Notes: generated by a model from the letters alone, not told the origin. A stretch of 39,594 nt of DNA from JBHIKY01 sp042139015 (GCF_042139015.1 NZ_JBHIKY010000030.1:1-39594); one strand, 5' to 3'. Numbered from the stretch's first letter, positions 7,359-16,050 are shown. Translations and numbers: made by a program.

Positions 7359-8366
7359 CTTTCTTCGCAAGATAATTAATGTAAAATCGTCACGCAGCTG
7401 AAATCCCTGTATCTTTTCCAGCTCATAAAATATATTGTTCACAATTTCCTGCGCGGAAAGGTGCTTGTACTTTCTGATAAGGCTTGTAATTTCATCTCTT
7501 TCAATAAACCCATGCTCTGTGCGGCATTCTGTCACGCCGTCGGACAGCAGAACAATAAAGTCGCCTAGCTCGACTTTCTTATGATATTCACGGAAAGTTG
7601 TGTCGCGTTTGATGCCGAGTACCAGGCCCTTGGCATACAGCTCCTCAAAATTATCCGCCGCGCTGTCATAATAAAAGCCCGGTTCATGGCCTGCACCTGA
7701 ATAGTAAAAATGATGTACTCTCGGATCATAGGATCCATACATCATTGTGATAAACATATTAGAAGCGACGTTCTGTTCCACGACGCGGTTTAAGTTTTCA
7801 AGCAGGGCCCCTGGCTGAAGACGCTGCTCCGGAAGGCTGTCCATCGCATATTTAATCATGGACATACAAAGGGCAGCCGGAACCCCTTTTCCAATGATAT
7901 CTGCAATTGCGAGCCCAATACAGCCATTTTCATCTTTCACAAAATGATAGTAGTCCCCGCTCATTTTAGAAGCAGGCACACTGATGACACCAATATCCAT
8001 GGAGTCGACTCCAGGTATTTCTTTTGGCAGGAATGTCTGCTGCATACTCGCAGCCACATTAATCTCCTGTTCCAGTTCCCGCTGTTTATCCCGGAGACTC
8101 TGATGTTCCCTGTAAGCCAGTCCGTATCCCATCATAACTTCGAGCAGAAATTCAAACGAATCCGTAGCTCCGTCAGGAAGGTCAGGATAAAATTCCTCTA
8201 CCACTTCAAGGTGAAGACTGACCACTTCTTCTGGTGATATTTGATTTTCAAGAACCTTTTTACTAAATTGCTGGGCATGATATAATCCCTGTTCATTTTT
8301 TTCTTCTATATAACTTTGCAGCATTTTCTTATACTGCTCCTGAATCAAGCTAACAGAATCAGCCAA
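7353..8366 (-). CDS. rsbU: Phosphatase RsbU (activator of RsbV)
   Basis: This PP2C-type phosphatase has an N-terminal helical RsbT-binding domain (about 1-85) and a C-terminal catalytic domain with KMSGDYYHF, IADIIGKG and LSDGVTE motifs, the acidic residues binding Mn. When RsbT leaves the stressosome it binds RsbU, which then dephosphorylates RsbV. An ATG at 8393 overlaps rsbT by 13 nt but has no ribosome binding site. A TTG at 8366, in frame, has AAAGGAGG 8 nt upstream and yields 337 residues, close to the 335 remembered for B. subtilis RsbU, with an N-terminus that aligns. I therefore prefer the TTG start. The stop codon lies inside the sigma-B promoter. Confidence 0.94.
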   Translation of the reverse strand: MADSVSLIQEQYKKMLQSYIEEKNEQGLYHAQQFSKKVLENQISPEEVVSLHLEVVEEFYPDLPDGATDSFEFLLEVMMGYGLAYREHQSLRDKQRELEQEINVAASMQQTFLPKEIPGVDSMDIGVISVPASKMSGDYYHFVKDENGCIGLAIADIIGKGVPAALCMSMIKYAMDSLPEQRLQPGALLENLNRVVEQNVASNMFITMMYGSYDPRVHHFYYSGAGHEPGFYYDSAADNFEELYAKGLVLGIKRDTTFREYHKKVELGDFIVLLSDGVTECRTEHGFIERDEITSLIRKYKHLSAQEIVNNIFYELEKIQGFQLRDDFTLIILRRKV

Positions 8367-8380
8367 TCCATAGTCCTCCT

Positions 8381-8794
8381 TTAACGGAGCCATTTTATTG
8401 CTGTAATATTCGTTCCTTCGTTGGCTACAGAATCAATATCGAATTCATCCATGAGCCTTTTTACTCCCGGAAGTCCTGCTCCAAGACCTCCTGAAGTGGT
8501 AAATCCATCTTCCATCACCTGTCGGATATTCTCAATGCCGGGACCGCGGTCCTTTGCAATAATCTTAATACCCCTGCGTGCTCCACCGGCCTGAAAGTCT
8601 TCCACGGATTCGATAATAATTTCGCCTTTTTCGGCGTATAAATATATATTTCTTGCAAGCTCGGAGATAGCTGTCGTAATTCGGGCCTGATCGACATTCC
8701 CAAATCCAATTTCCTTGGCAAGATTTCTTCCTGCCTGTCTCGCAGAAACTATTCCCCATTCTGTGTGTACTTCAACACTGGATTGGACGCTCAT
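8381..8794 (-). CDS. rsbT: Stressosome serine kinase RsbT
   Basis: This 137-residue GHKL kinase has the N box (AISELARNIYLYA), DRGPGIENI and GGLGAGLPGVKRL motifs typical of RsbT. It phosphorylates RsbS and RsbR within the stressosome upon stress, is released, and activates RsbU. GGAGG lies 8 nt upstream of the ATG, which follows the rsbS stop by 2 nt. Its last codons are followed directly by the strong ribosome binding site of rsbU, so kinase and phosphatase translation are linked. Confidence 0.95.
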   Translation of the reverse strand: MSVQSSVEVHTEWGIVSARQAGRNLAKEIGFGNVDQARITTAISELARNIYLYAEKGEIIIESVEDFQAGGARRGIKIIAKDRGPGIENIRQVMEDGFTTSGGLGAGLPGVKRLMDEFDIDSVANEGTNITAIKWLR

Positions 8795-8796
8795 TA

Positions 8797-9153
8797 CTAT
8801 TCCTCCAATTCCTGTTGAAGTTTCTCAAGACCTTGTTCAAGGTCAAGGGCAGTCGGCACCTCATTGAGCATGATGCCCATGTCGATAAGTGTGATCGCGA
8901 CTGCAGGCTGTATCCCTGTGAGCACCACCCTGGCACCCATCAGGTTGGACATTTCAATTACATCACCAAGAACCTTGGCTATAAAGGAGTCGATCATTTC
9001 CACCGATGTAAGATCTATAACCACACCGGAAGATCCTTCCTGATGAATTTTATTAAGTAAATCTTCCTGAAATTGAAGGGCAGTCTGATCGTCAAGTTCT
9101 ACCTGCACTGAAATAAGCAGGTAAGTGTGCAGCTTTAATATTGGAATGCGCAT
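8797..9153 (-). CDS. rsbS: Stressosome scaffold protein RsbS
   Basis: A 118-residue single STAS-domain protein with the phosphorylation motif MIDSFIAKVLGDV; Ser56 corresponds to Ser59 of B. subtilis RsbS. RsbS forms the stressosome core with RsbR and traps RsbT; phosphorylation by RsbT releases the kinase. GGAGGGG lies 6 nt before the ATG. It is 27 nt downstream of rsbR and 2 nt upstream of rsbT in the usual RST module order. Confidence 0.95.
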   Translation of the reverse strand: MRIPILKLHTYLLISVQVELDDQTALQFQEDLLNKIHQEGSSGVVIDLTSVEMIDSFIAKVLGDVIEMSNLMGARVVLTGIQPAVAITLIDMGIMLNEVPTALDLEQGLEKLQQELEE

Positions 9154-9180
9154 GCCGTACCCCTCCGATCATTAATAGTA

Positions 9181-10002
9181 TTATAAATTAATAATTTTTC
9201 TTTGTGTCATTTCAAGTCCAGATTCAATACCTTTACGAAGGGTACTTCTTGTTGGGAATTTTCCAAGATCAATGCCGAGATTAACTATCGTCTGTGCAAT
9301 TTCCGGCCGGATGCCGACAAGTATACACTCTGCGCCGACAAGCCTTACAGCTTCAGATGCCTGAATAATATGATGTGCCACCATTGTGTCTACAACAGGT
9401 ACCCCAGTAATATCGATCAGAACCACCTGCGAGCGGTGTTCAATAATGCCTTCAAGCAGATTTTCCATGATAAGTCTTGCTCTTTCTGTATCAATTGTCC
9501 CGATCAAAGGCATCACACTGATATTTTCGAAAACGGGAATAAGCGGTGCTGACAATTCCTTTAAAGCCATACGCTGCAAATAGAGCGTATTTTCCCAGGA
9601 GCCTGAATATTCATCCACCAATTGATTAATAATCCCATCAACCCATGACTCCACTTCATGAAAGGTCTCATATACTTTATTGGAGGAGGTATTTTCATCG
9701 GAGGTCATTTCCTTTAACAGTACACGTCGGAACAATTGCATACCCTGTGTAAAATAACTCAGCTGGTACCCCATGCGAATCAGTCGTTCCGCAAACTGCC
9801 GGAGCATCTCTTTCGCTTCTTCCTGCTCCATTTCCAATGTCTCAATGATCAGATTTACGAACTCCGTATTCGTTTCATTATAAGTATTTTCGGGTATCTT
9901 CCCTTTAAAGCGCTCCATATTTACTTCGTTGATCTGCTCTGTCCAGCTCTTCATTAAGTCTTCACGCTGGGAATATATCATTTCTATTATTGATGGCTGC
10001 AT
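9181..10002 (-). CDS. rsbR: Stressosome sensor protein RsbR (RsbRA type)
   Basis: The 273-residue protein has an N-terminal non-heme globin-like helical domain (about 1-135), a linker helix and a C-terminal STAS domain with DITGVPVVDTMVA and EIAQTIVNLGI. Thr172 (in GTIDTERA) and Thr206 correspond to the RsbT target residues Thr171 and Thr205 of B. subtilis RsbRA. It forms the turrets of the stressosome and is thought to sense environmental stress. GGAGGT lies 6 nt before the ATG. It is the first gene of the operon, separated from the antitoxin gene by a terminator. Confidence 0.95.
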   Translation of the reverse strand: MQPSIIEMIYSQREDLMKSWTEQINEVNMERFKGKIPENTYNETNTEFVNLIIETLEMEQEEAKEMLRQFAERLIRMGYQLSYFTQGMQLFRRVLLKEMTSDENTSSNKVYETFHEVESWVDGIINQLVDEYSGSWENTLYLQRMALKELSAPLIPVFENISVMPLIGTIDTERARLIMENLLEGIIEHRSQVVLIDITGVPVVDTMVAHHIIQASEAVRLVGAECILVGIRPEIAQTIVNLGIDLGKFPTRSTLRKGIESGLEMTQRKIINL

Positions 10003-10106
10003 AGAAATACCTCCGCACTACCTTTATGTTCGACCACTAGTAGCTCATATTATTTTAGAAACCTACATGTATCTATTATTTCACGTCTTATTATGTTGCG
10101 CAAACA

Positions 10107-10135
10107 ATTATATTAAAGTTATGCATATTTTAAAA
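10107..10135 (-). promoter_or_regulatory. Candidate sigma-A promoter of the rsbR operon
   Basis: A perfect TATAAT on the minus strand lies about 105 nt upstream of rsbR, with a weak TTTTAA 17 nt before it. A second weak pair (TTGCGC, 17 nt, AATAAT) lies nearer the gene, at about 10058-10098. The sequence alone does not decide between them. Confidence 0.35.
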
Positions 10136-10143
10136 GAAAGGCA

Positions 10144-10176
10144 GAAAAAAAGCTGCTGCAAAACTTGTGCAGCAAC
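10144..10176 (-). terminator. Terminator after the antitoxin gene
   Basis: On the minus strand TTGCTGCACA pairs imperfectly with TGCAGCAGC, followed by seven T residues. It separates the endoAI transcript from the rsbR operon. Confidence 0.7.
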
Positions 10177-10248
10177 TTAATCAAAGTTGAAATTGCAATA
10201 AAGAATAATCATAAATAAATGCGTGATGCAACAATTAAAATCTCTTTG

Positions 10249-10530
10249 TTATACTCCACTTACGAGCCGATGGTCAAGAGTACTTTCTACTTCTTCTTCA
10301 GCAAGGAAAGACTCTGCTGCAATATTAAGATTAATATTTGCCATTTCTTCATAACCCTGCTGCATTGATTCACGAACTTTCATTCTTTCCCGCTCCTTAA
10401 GGTAATGTTCTGTGGCATGATGGATAAAGTCACTTCGATTCACATTATCATCTTCCAGAATCCCGTCAAGTTCCCGCAGCAAGTACTGCGGAAGACTAAC
10501 CTTGATTTGCTTTGTGCTTTTCTGAAACAC
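10249..10530 (-). CDS. ndoAI: EndoAI-type antitoxin (MazE-like, ribbon-helix-helix) without its toxin
   Basis: The 93-residue product has an N-terminal ribbon-helix-helix DNA-binding segment (IKVSLPQYLLRELD) and the C-terminal toxin-binding block (GYEEMANINLNIAAES ... RLVSG) of B. subtilis EndoAI. A GTG start at 10530 gives exactly the family length and has GGAGG 10 nt upstream. EndoAI normally binds and neutralizes the RNase EndoA (MazF, about 116 residues) encoded immediately downstream and represses the pair's promoter. Here only 246 bp separate the stop from rsbR, and they hold a terminator and no MazF-like frame. It therefore looks like an orphan antitoxin, with its own promoter and a palindrome at 10585-10613. 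Confidence 0.9.
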   Translation of the reverse strand: MFQKSTKQIKVSLPQYLLRELDGILEDDNVNRSDFIHHATEHYLKERERMKVRESMQQGYEEMANINLNIAAESFLAEEEVESTLDHRLVSGV

Positions 10531-10584
10531 TCCACACACACCTCCAGCGTACGCCTTAACTGATCTCTCCATTCAATTAATTTA

Positions 10585-10613
10585 ATCATAGCATTTCATA
10601 CTTTGAAATGCAA
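10585..10613 (-). promoter_or_regulatory. endoAI promoter with a palindromic operator
   Basis: TTGCAT, 17 nt, TATGAT on the minus strand makes a good sigma-A promoter. The region 10591-10611 is an inverted repeat with perfect 8-bp arms GCATTTCA and TGAAATGC around 5 nt, filling the spacer and touching the -35. That is a natural place for a ribbon-helix-helix repressor, so autoregulation is likely. Confidence 0.7.
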
Positions 10614-10697
10614 AACTCTCTACAAGATTAAAAAGAAGCAATAATTCCCATCACACCAGTCTGTCCGCTTAATTGTTATAAGGAAATTTTTTTAAAA

Positions 10698-11867
10698 TTA
10701 AATTTCCGGTTGCGAAGGAAAATTATTATTGTTATTTTTGTAAATTCTTGGTACACGTTTACTGATCATGCATGGAATTTCATATGTGATGGTCTGCAGA
10801 CGCTGAGCTGCATCCAATACTGTGATAGACGATTGCTTCTGTGTCCCTATCATGGTTACTTTTTCCCCCACCGGTAATTCACGCGGGAGTTTGATCATCA
10901 TTTGATCCATACAAATTCTTCCAATGATTGGAGCTTTATCTCCATCAATGAGAACATATCCGCCTGCGGAGGAATGATATCTATACCAGCCGTCTGCATA
11001 GCCGATCGGCACAGTTCCGATCCACTCTTCAGCTTCTGTGGTGTACGTTGCCCCGTAGCTGATACTTTCGCCCTCGGAAAGCTTTTTCACTTGAACAAGG
11101 CGGCTGTGCAGGGAAAAAGCTTCCTTCAGCTGAAATGGGAGTTCATCCACTATCTCTGCTGACGGCGTCAAACCATAAAGAGAAATACCAAATCGAAACA
11201 TATTGAAGCATTGATCTGGATAGCGAAGACCAGTCGCACTATTTCCGCAGTGAATATAAGGGATATCACTGAATTGGCTTTGAATAACTTCAAGCATATC
11301 AATGAAGCGGGTGTATTGTTTTGTGAAGTACGATTTATCTTTTTCATCTGCTGTTGCAAAATGGGTAAACACACCTTCAAGGTGAATTGATTCTATTTGG
11401 GAGAGCTCCTTTAAAAAGCTAACAAGCTCATCGTGGGTATGAATGCCGATCCTGCCCATTCCAGTATCAACCTTCATATGTATACGGAGCTTTTTCTTTG
11501 CCGGCAGCAGATTCTGTGTCTTTATGAGCCAGTCCCGCTGAAAAACAGTCAGGCTGATATCGTGCTGCACAGCGATTTCTGCGTCCTCCGGCTTTGTTCT
11601 GCCAAGGACAAGCACCGGAGCTTTAATGCCGGCTTCTCTCAGCTCAATTGCTTCCTCAAGCAGAGCCACGCCTAAGAATTCTGCCCCGCCCTCCAAAGCA
11701 GCTTCTGCGGTCTTCACCGCACCGTGCCCGTAGCCATCAGCCTTCACAACCGCCATAACATGCATGCGCTGCTTGAACCTTTCTTTCACTTTTCTTATGT
11801 TATATTTAATATTTGATAAATCTATTTCCACCCACGTATCACGGTAAGAAATTTGTGAAAATGCCAT
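10698..11867 (-). CDS. alr: Alanine racemase
   Basis: This 389-residue fold-type III PLP enzyme converts L- to D-alanine for peptidoglycan. The PLP lysine lies in AVVKADGYGHG near residue 40, and the opposite catalytic tyrosine region is SYGATYTT with IGYADG downstream. The ATG at 11867 gives the same length as B. subtilis Alr and has GGGAG 8 nt upstream; the ATG at 11891 has no ribosome binding site. In B. subtilis alr is followed by ndoAI-ndoA; here only ndoAI follows, after 168 bp that include a separate promoter. A good sigma-A promoter is visible at 11906-11934. Confidence 0.96.
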   Translation of the reverse strand: MAFSQISYRDTWVEIDLSNIKYNIRKVKERFKQRMHVMAVVKADGYGHGAVKTAEAALEGGAEFLGVALLEEAIELREAGIKAPVLVLGRTKPEDAEIAVQHDISLTVFQRDWLIKTQNLLPAKKKLRIHMKVDTGMGRIGIHTHDELVSFLKELSQIESIHLEGVFTHFATADEKDKSYFTKQYTRFIDMLEVIQSQFSDIPYIHCGNSATGLRYPDQCFNMFRFGISLYGLTPSAEIVDELPFQLKEAFSLHSRLVQVKKLSEGESISYGATYTTEAEEWIGTVPIGYADGWYRYHSSAGGYVLIDGDKAPIIGRICMDQMMIKLPRELPVGEKVTMIGTQKQSSITVLDAAQRLQTITYEIPCMISKRVPRIYKNNNNNFPSQPEI

Positions 11868-11905
11868 ATTATCTTCTCCCATGCTCTGCATTCTTTCCTA
11901 ATATG

Positions 11906-11934
11906 ATTATTGTAAGGAATTCAACGATTGTCAA
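11906..11934 (-). promoter_or_regulatory. Sigma-A promoter of alr
   Basis: A perfect TTGACA on the minus strand is followed by 17 nt and AATAAT (5 of 6 matches). It lies about 40 nt upstream of the alr ATG. Confidence 0.7.
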
Positions 11935-12132
11935 TAAAGTAAAACAAACGCCTGCCGCCAGTTACTAAATGCGAACCCTTTTAACACAACAATATTTATG
12001 AAATTGAAGCTATTACGAATAGGACGATTAGAGGCGCTATCTGTTACTGCTTCTCAGCCTCCACAAATAGGGTTTAGCTTAGCTTAATAAAGGTCATCGC
12101 CAAAGCGCTGGATAAATCCAGACATATTAAAT
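11935..12132. other. Intergenic stretch between alr and the ydcC terminator
   Basis: About 200 bp with no reading frame that has a ribosome binding site, and no repeat shared with the rest of the window. I see nothing assignable here. Confidence 0.5.
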
Positions 12133-12177
12133 AAAAACGCTTCCGACTATCATTTCTGATATAGTCGGAAGCGTTTT
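12133..12177. terminator. Strong terminator after ydcC
   Basis: AAAACGCTTCCGACTAT and ATAGTCGGAAGCGTTTT form a perfect 17-bp stem with a 10-nt loop, bordered by A and T runs. It ends the minus-strand ydcC transcript and is symmetric enough to work in both directions. Confidence 0.85.
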
Positions 12178-12217
12178 ATACTGTTCAGATACCCGGTGTG
12201 TCCCTGCCTCTTCCAGC

Positions 12218-13258
12218 TTATTTAACCTCTTGCATTGTTTCGTTCATTGACCTGGCGACAGCCGTCATTTCATCCTGAGTTAAATCATTGGACGCAAGGA
12301 AGTATTCGACCCCGTTATTATGCCATGTCAGGCTCCCCTCGGTAAAGGCACCAACCGTGAAGCCAAGGTCAACAGGCTCACCATTTCCTACATGAATATC
12401 GGAGGAAGCAGCTTGTGCCTGTTCTGAGCGTTCAATGATAGTAAACGACTGGTCACCAGTGTAGGACAACACAACCTGCTTGCTGCCACTGTCCTTAGAT
12501 TCTTCAGTTTCTGTCAGCGATGTGCCCTGAGGCTGGTAAGATGGATATACAACTTCAAAGTCTTGTGCATTTTCACCCTCATCCTGCTCTTCTGCAGCAG
12601 CAGGTACATTCATGCTTGTAGCAGCCTTGCTTTTTTCTGTGCTGAAATCATTGTCATCAAAGGATGCATTTTCTTCAAAATTATTAAATTCAACGGATAC
12701 CAGCATTTTATAATCAGCATCGTAAATCTTCACGCTTTCTGGACGCAGCGACTTAGCTTCAAGCTTGATCTCCTGATGATGGAGGTTTTTGTTCTGATAA
12801 TTTGTTTTTGTTTCAAATACATAACTATCTTCGTGAACTGCGAACGTGCGGTCAGCGTCCATTAATATATCTGAGATAAGTGATTCATATAAATAGACCT
12901 GGCTGTTGTTGTTGGGCCAGTCACTCTGAAAGCGGAAGCTTTTATTCAACGCAGGTGTCAGGACGAATACTCCTTCGTCGTTGCGGATAATCATCTGGTT
13001 TTGTTCCTCATTTTCATTTTGCAGCTCTACTTTATAATATTTATTTTTTTCATTTTGCATATACCAGATTTCCACGTCATACGATCTTGGTTCTTCGCCT
13101 GTTTCAAGTGTCATCGTGGCGGTCCCTTTATACCCCGTCATGTCCTGGAGCTTTTTATCCAGGTCCTGCACTACTTCCTCCTGTGATTTTTCTCCACAGG
13201 CGGCCAGAAGCCCAATTACAAGAAGGAGCAGTCCTGTTAACAACCATTTTCGGCGCAT
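12218..13258 (-). CDS. ydcC: YdcC family lipoprotein (LolA-like fold)
   Basis: The 346-residue product has a lipoprotein signal (MRRK, hydrophobic core, lipobox LLAAC with Cys21). The mature part resembles the LolA/LolB-like fold found in B. subtilis YdcC, with blocks such as YDVEIWYMQNEKNKYYKVEL and VVLSYTGDQSFTIIE. It should be anchored on the outside of the membrane; its function is unknown, and YdcC is reported as sporulation-associated in B. subtilis. The frame is open for 46 codons upstream, but AAAGGAG lies 8 nt before the ATG at 13258, where the signal peptide starts. An Ala/Glu-rich segment lies near residues 220-240. It sits between the NAD(P)HX repair gene and alr, and acpS-ydcC-alr synteny is kept apart from the inserted nnr gene. 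Confidence 0.9.
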   Translation of the reverse strand: MRRKWLLTGLLLLVIGLLAACGEKSQEEVVQDLDKKLQDMTGYKGTATMTLETGEEPRSYDVEIWYMQNEKNKYYKVELQNENEEQNQMIIRNDEGVFVLTPALNKSFRFQSDWPNNNSQVYLYESLISDILMDADRTFAVHEDSYVFETKTNYQNKNLHHQEIKLEAKSLRPESVKIYDADYKMLVSVEFNNFEENASFDDNDFSTEKSKAATSMNVPAAAEEQDEGENAQDFEVVYPSYQPQGTSLTETEESKDSGSKQVVLSYTGDQSFTIIERSEQAQAASSDIHVGNGEPVDLGFTVGAFTEGSLTWHNNGVEYFLASNDLTQDEMTAVARSMNETMQEVK

Positions 13259-13364
13259 ATTATCATATCTCCTTTGTCCGGAGAACGCGGATGGGGGAGT
13301 GAACAGACCCCTCTGCGCTTTCCTCATACTTCGCTGCTTAACAACGACAAAGGAGGGAACCTTT

Positions 13365-14891
13365 TTATGAGGAAGCGAGTAATGACTGAAAGACAAGCGG
13401 CAGCTGGCGGATAAAATCGGAAGTGACTGCGGACCGGGAAGACTGCTGCTCTTTTAAACTATCAGCGAGACGGCCATGGATATACACTGCATTGCAGCAA
13501 GCTTCTTGAACATTGCTGCTTTGTAATACAAAACCAAGAAGTATCCCGGTTAAAATATCGCCGGTACCACCGCGGGCAAGCGCTTCATTCCCGGAAAGAT
13601 TAACATATTGAAACCCTTCCGGAGTGGTTATGATAGTGTGCGGTCCTTTTAAAATAAGGTAGCAGTTCATTTCTTTTGCGAATGAACGAGATAAACTGAA
13701 GCGGTGCTTGTTCACTTCTGCGGCTGATACTTCAGCAAGCTTCGCCATCTCACCGGGGTGCGGGGTAAGAATCAGAGGATACTTTCTGTTTTTTATATCT
13801 TGTTTTAATTCCGGGAGATGATAGAGAGCGTCTGCATCTAGAATTAATGGCATATCTGCTTCTTTTATCAGCCGCTTTGTTAATGCCTTTGTGCCTGCTT
13901 CTCTGCCTGCGCCGGGACCGGCGGCTGCAGCATCAAACGGTTCAAGCGGTAGTGTGGCACCATAAATATCTTCAGAGATAGCCCCGTTTTTTTCCGGAAG
14001 TGCCAGGAAGGTTGTCTCAGGAACGTGCCCTGCTGTAATAGGGAGAATCGATGCAGGCAGAGCCGTTGTCAGCAGTCCTGCACCTGTCCGGAGACAAGCT
14101 TCTGCTGCAAGAGCAGGAGCTCCGGGCATTGAATAAGATCCTCCCGCAAGAAGCCCTTTTCCGTTACTTCCTTTATGGGCGTTTTCTTTGCGCTCAGGCA
14201 GACTTTCTCTGCATTCTTTTTCCCCCCAGAGCATGCATTTCGTGTCAATCTCCCAGCTTGCCCTTGCAGGCATTCCAATGTCCACGATGTCTATATCTCC
14301 ATAATAGCTTCTGGCAGGAAACAGCATGGCGCTTTGCTTTGGAGCATGCAGTGTGACCGTATAGTCAGCTCGCACTGCTGTCTCCGGCACCAACTCTTCC
14401 CCTGATGGTACCCCACTTGGAATATCTACGGATGCCACCTCAGCCTTCCCCTCATTCAAAAGCTTTGCCGCCTCCAAATAGGGAGATCTCAGCTCTCCGG
14501 TCACTCCAGTTCCAAGCATAGAGTCAATGATTAATTCAAATCCTCCATGAATTAACTGATGTTCATCCCAAGGGTGGTAAGAATACCCGCACCGTTCGTA
14601 GAAAAGTTTGTGATAGTCCGCCGCACCATAGTCCTGGTCTTTCAGGGGCATCACGAATACCGTGACATCCCAGCCCTTGTCCTTTAACGTTCTTGCAATG
14701 ACAAAACCATCTCCACCATTGTTTCCTTTTCCAATCAATACAGCAGTCTTCCATGAATCATCGTAACGCTCCATGATTTTAAGTGCTGCAGCCCTGCCCG
14801 CATTTTCCATCAGCATTTCTTCCTGCATCCCCAGTTCTTTCATTGCATACTTGTCTATCTGTTTCATTTCCTCGCCAGAAACGACTTGCAT
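13365..14891 (-). CDS. nnrDE: Bifunctional NAD(P)H-hydrate epimerase / ADP-dependent NAD(P)H-hydrate dehydratase
   Basis: A 508-residue fusion. The N-terminal YjeF_N domain (about 1-210) contains GKGNNGGDGF (54-63) and epimerizes damaged R-NAD(P)HX. The C-terminal ribokinase-like domain (about 230-505) contains ILTPHPGEM and ARGGTGDILTGI (GTGD at 442-445) and dehydrates S-NAD(P)HX with ADP. Together they repair hydrated nicotinamide cofactors. AGGAGG lies 8 nt before the ATG. It lies between acpS and ydcC, the position it has in many bacilli and clostridia, whereas B. subtilis carries the dehydratase separately as YxkO. No anomaly is visible in either active site. Confidence 0.95.
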   Translation of the reverse strand: MQVVSGEEMKQIDKYAMKELGMQEEMLMENAGRAAALKIMERYDDSWKTAVLIGKGNNGGDGFVIARTLKDKGWDVTVFVMPLKDQDYGAADYHKLFYERCGYSYHPWDEHQLIHGGFELIIDSMLGTGVTGELRSPYLEAAKLLNEGKAEVASVDIPSGVPSGEELVPETAVRADYTVTLHAPKQSAMLFPARSYYGDIDIVDIGMPARASWEIDTKCMLWGEKECRESLPERKENAHKGSNGKGLLAGGSYSMPGAPALAAEACLRTGAGLLTTALPASILPITAGHVPETTFLALPEKNGAISEDIYGATLPLEPFDAAAAGPGAGREAGTKALTKRLIKEADMPLILDADALYHLPELKQDIKNRKYPLILTPHPGEMAKLAEVSAAEVNKHRFSLSRSFAKEMNCYLILKGPHTIITTPEGFQYVNLSGNEALARGGTGDILTGILLGFVLQSSNVQEACCNAVYIHGRLADSLKEQQSSRSAVTSDFIRQLPLVFQSLLASS

Positions 14892-14960
14892 GCCGGGTCC
14901 CTCCTAACCGCAATATATTTCTATGAGTAAAAGTCGGCCGTTATGCAAACAAGCTCTTTT

Positions 14961-15320
14961 TCATTCAGTTTTTTCTATAATTACCTGTGCTGCTGCATAG
15001 TCTTTACTATGGGTGATTGCTACATGCACTGAACAATTCAGCCATGGAGCATGAATGTAAGGCCTGCCGGAAGCTCCCGTTAGAATTTCGATGTCATGAA
15101 ATCCGCATCTTCCAGAAATTCCTGTGCCATAAGCCTTGGCAAAGGCCTCTTTTGCAGCAAAACGTCCACCAGCATATTCTAGTTTTCTTGAAGCTCCCAG
15201 GCGAGAAAAAAATTCTCTTTCCTGCGGAGTCAGAATTCGCAGGATAAATTTATCATTCTTTGCAATTATCCTTTCGATTCTTTTAAGCTCGATGATATCC
15301 ATTCCTATTCCAGTAATCAT
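14961..15320 (-). CDS. acpS: Holo-[acyl-carrier-protein] synthase AcpS
   Basis: This 119-residue group I phosphopantetheinyl transferase has the two signatures GMDIIELKRIER (Asp8) and FAAKEAFAKAYGTG (Glu near 58). It moves 4'-phosphopantetheine from CoA to apo-ACP for fatty acid synthesis, acting as a trimer. Length is normal for the family. It is divergent from the rhomboid gene, which is the ydcA-acpS arrangement of B. subtilis, and is followed by nnrDE after 69 nt, probably in one transcript. Confidence 0.96.
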   Translation of the reverse strand: MITGIGMDIIELKRIERIIAKNDKFILRILTPQEREFFSRLGASRKLEYAGGRFAAKEAFAKAYGTGISGRCGFHDIEILTGASGRPYIHAPWLNCSVHVAITHSKDYAAAQVIIEKTE

Positions 15321-15423
15321 TTAGTTTCCTGCCTCCCGAACTGTTACCACCCTTACGAGTCTGTATGATAAAATGATAGTCCAATGAACTCCGGCATGCA
15401 AATGACGACGAAGGAGCCTGACT

Positions 15424-16050
15424 ATGTTTATTCGCAACGAATCCTTTTCTTCATTTAAACGAAATTACCCTGTCATTACCACATTGATTGTCATCAATGT
15501 AATCTTATTTCTGTGGATTAATTTATCACTGTGGACAGGAGGACTGTTCCCTCTCGGTCTGGAAATACGCCAGCTGGGGATAGGAATTAATGGCGCTATT
15601 GCTGAAGGGCAGTATTGGAGACTTCTGACACCGGTTTTTTTACACCAGGGTACAGGGCATATATTGTTTAACTCCGTCTCACTTATATTGTTCGCTCCCG
15701 CGCTGGAAAAAATGATTGGCAGCCTGAAGTTTCTTGCTGTCTATCTGCTGACCGGCTTTCTTGCCAATGTTGCCACCTTTTTGTTAATAGCAAATCCCGC
15801 TTACTCCCACCTTGGAGCCTCCGGGGCAATATTTGGGGTTTTCGGTGTCTATTTATACATGGTGATCAATCGGAAAGAATTAATTGATGCCATGAATACC
15901 CAGATTATTATGATTATCATTGTGATCGGGGTTGTCAGCACTTTCATTAATCCGGGCATTAACATATTAGGTCATTTATTTGGGCTTATTTCAGGCGCAG
16001 CAATTGCCCCGCTCTTTCTGAGAAAAGCGAAATCGTTTTATTCCGTATAA
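15424..16050 (+). CDS. ydcA: Rhomboid family intramembrane serine protease (YdcA)
   Basis: The 208-residue integral membrane protein has six predicted transmembrane segments and the rhomboid catalytic dyad: Ser133 in GASGAIFG and His184 in ILGHLFGLISG. Asn83 in HILFNSVSL lies in the oxyanion region. Rhomboids cut transmembrane segments of substrates within the bilayer; the natural substrates of YdcA are not known. AAGGAG lies 7 nt before the ATG. The gene is transcribed alone, divergent from acpS, and ends before a strong bidirectional terminator. Confidence 0.93.
   Translation: MFIRNESFSSFKRNYPVITTLIVINVILFLWINLSLWTGGLFPLGLEIRQLGIGINGAIAEGQYWRLLTPVFLHQGTGHILFNSVSLILFAPALEKMIGSLKFLAVYLLTGFLANVATFLLIANPAYSHLGASGAIFGVFGVYLYMVINRKELIDAMNTQIIMIIIVIGVVSTFINPGINILGHLFGLISGAAIAPLFLRKAKSFYSV

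Noticed and set aside
10003..10248. A hidden mazF/ndoA gene between the antitoxin and rsbR
   Set aside because: Only 246 bp are available, they contain a terminator and AT-rich sequence, and no frame matches the toxin.
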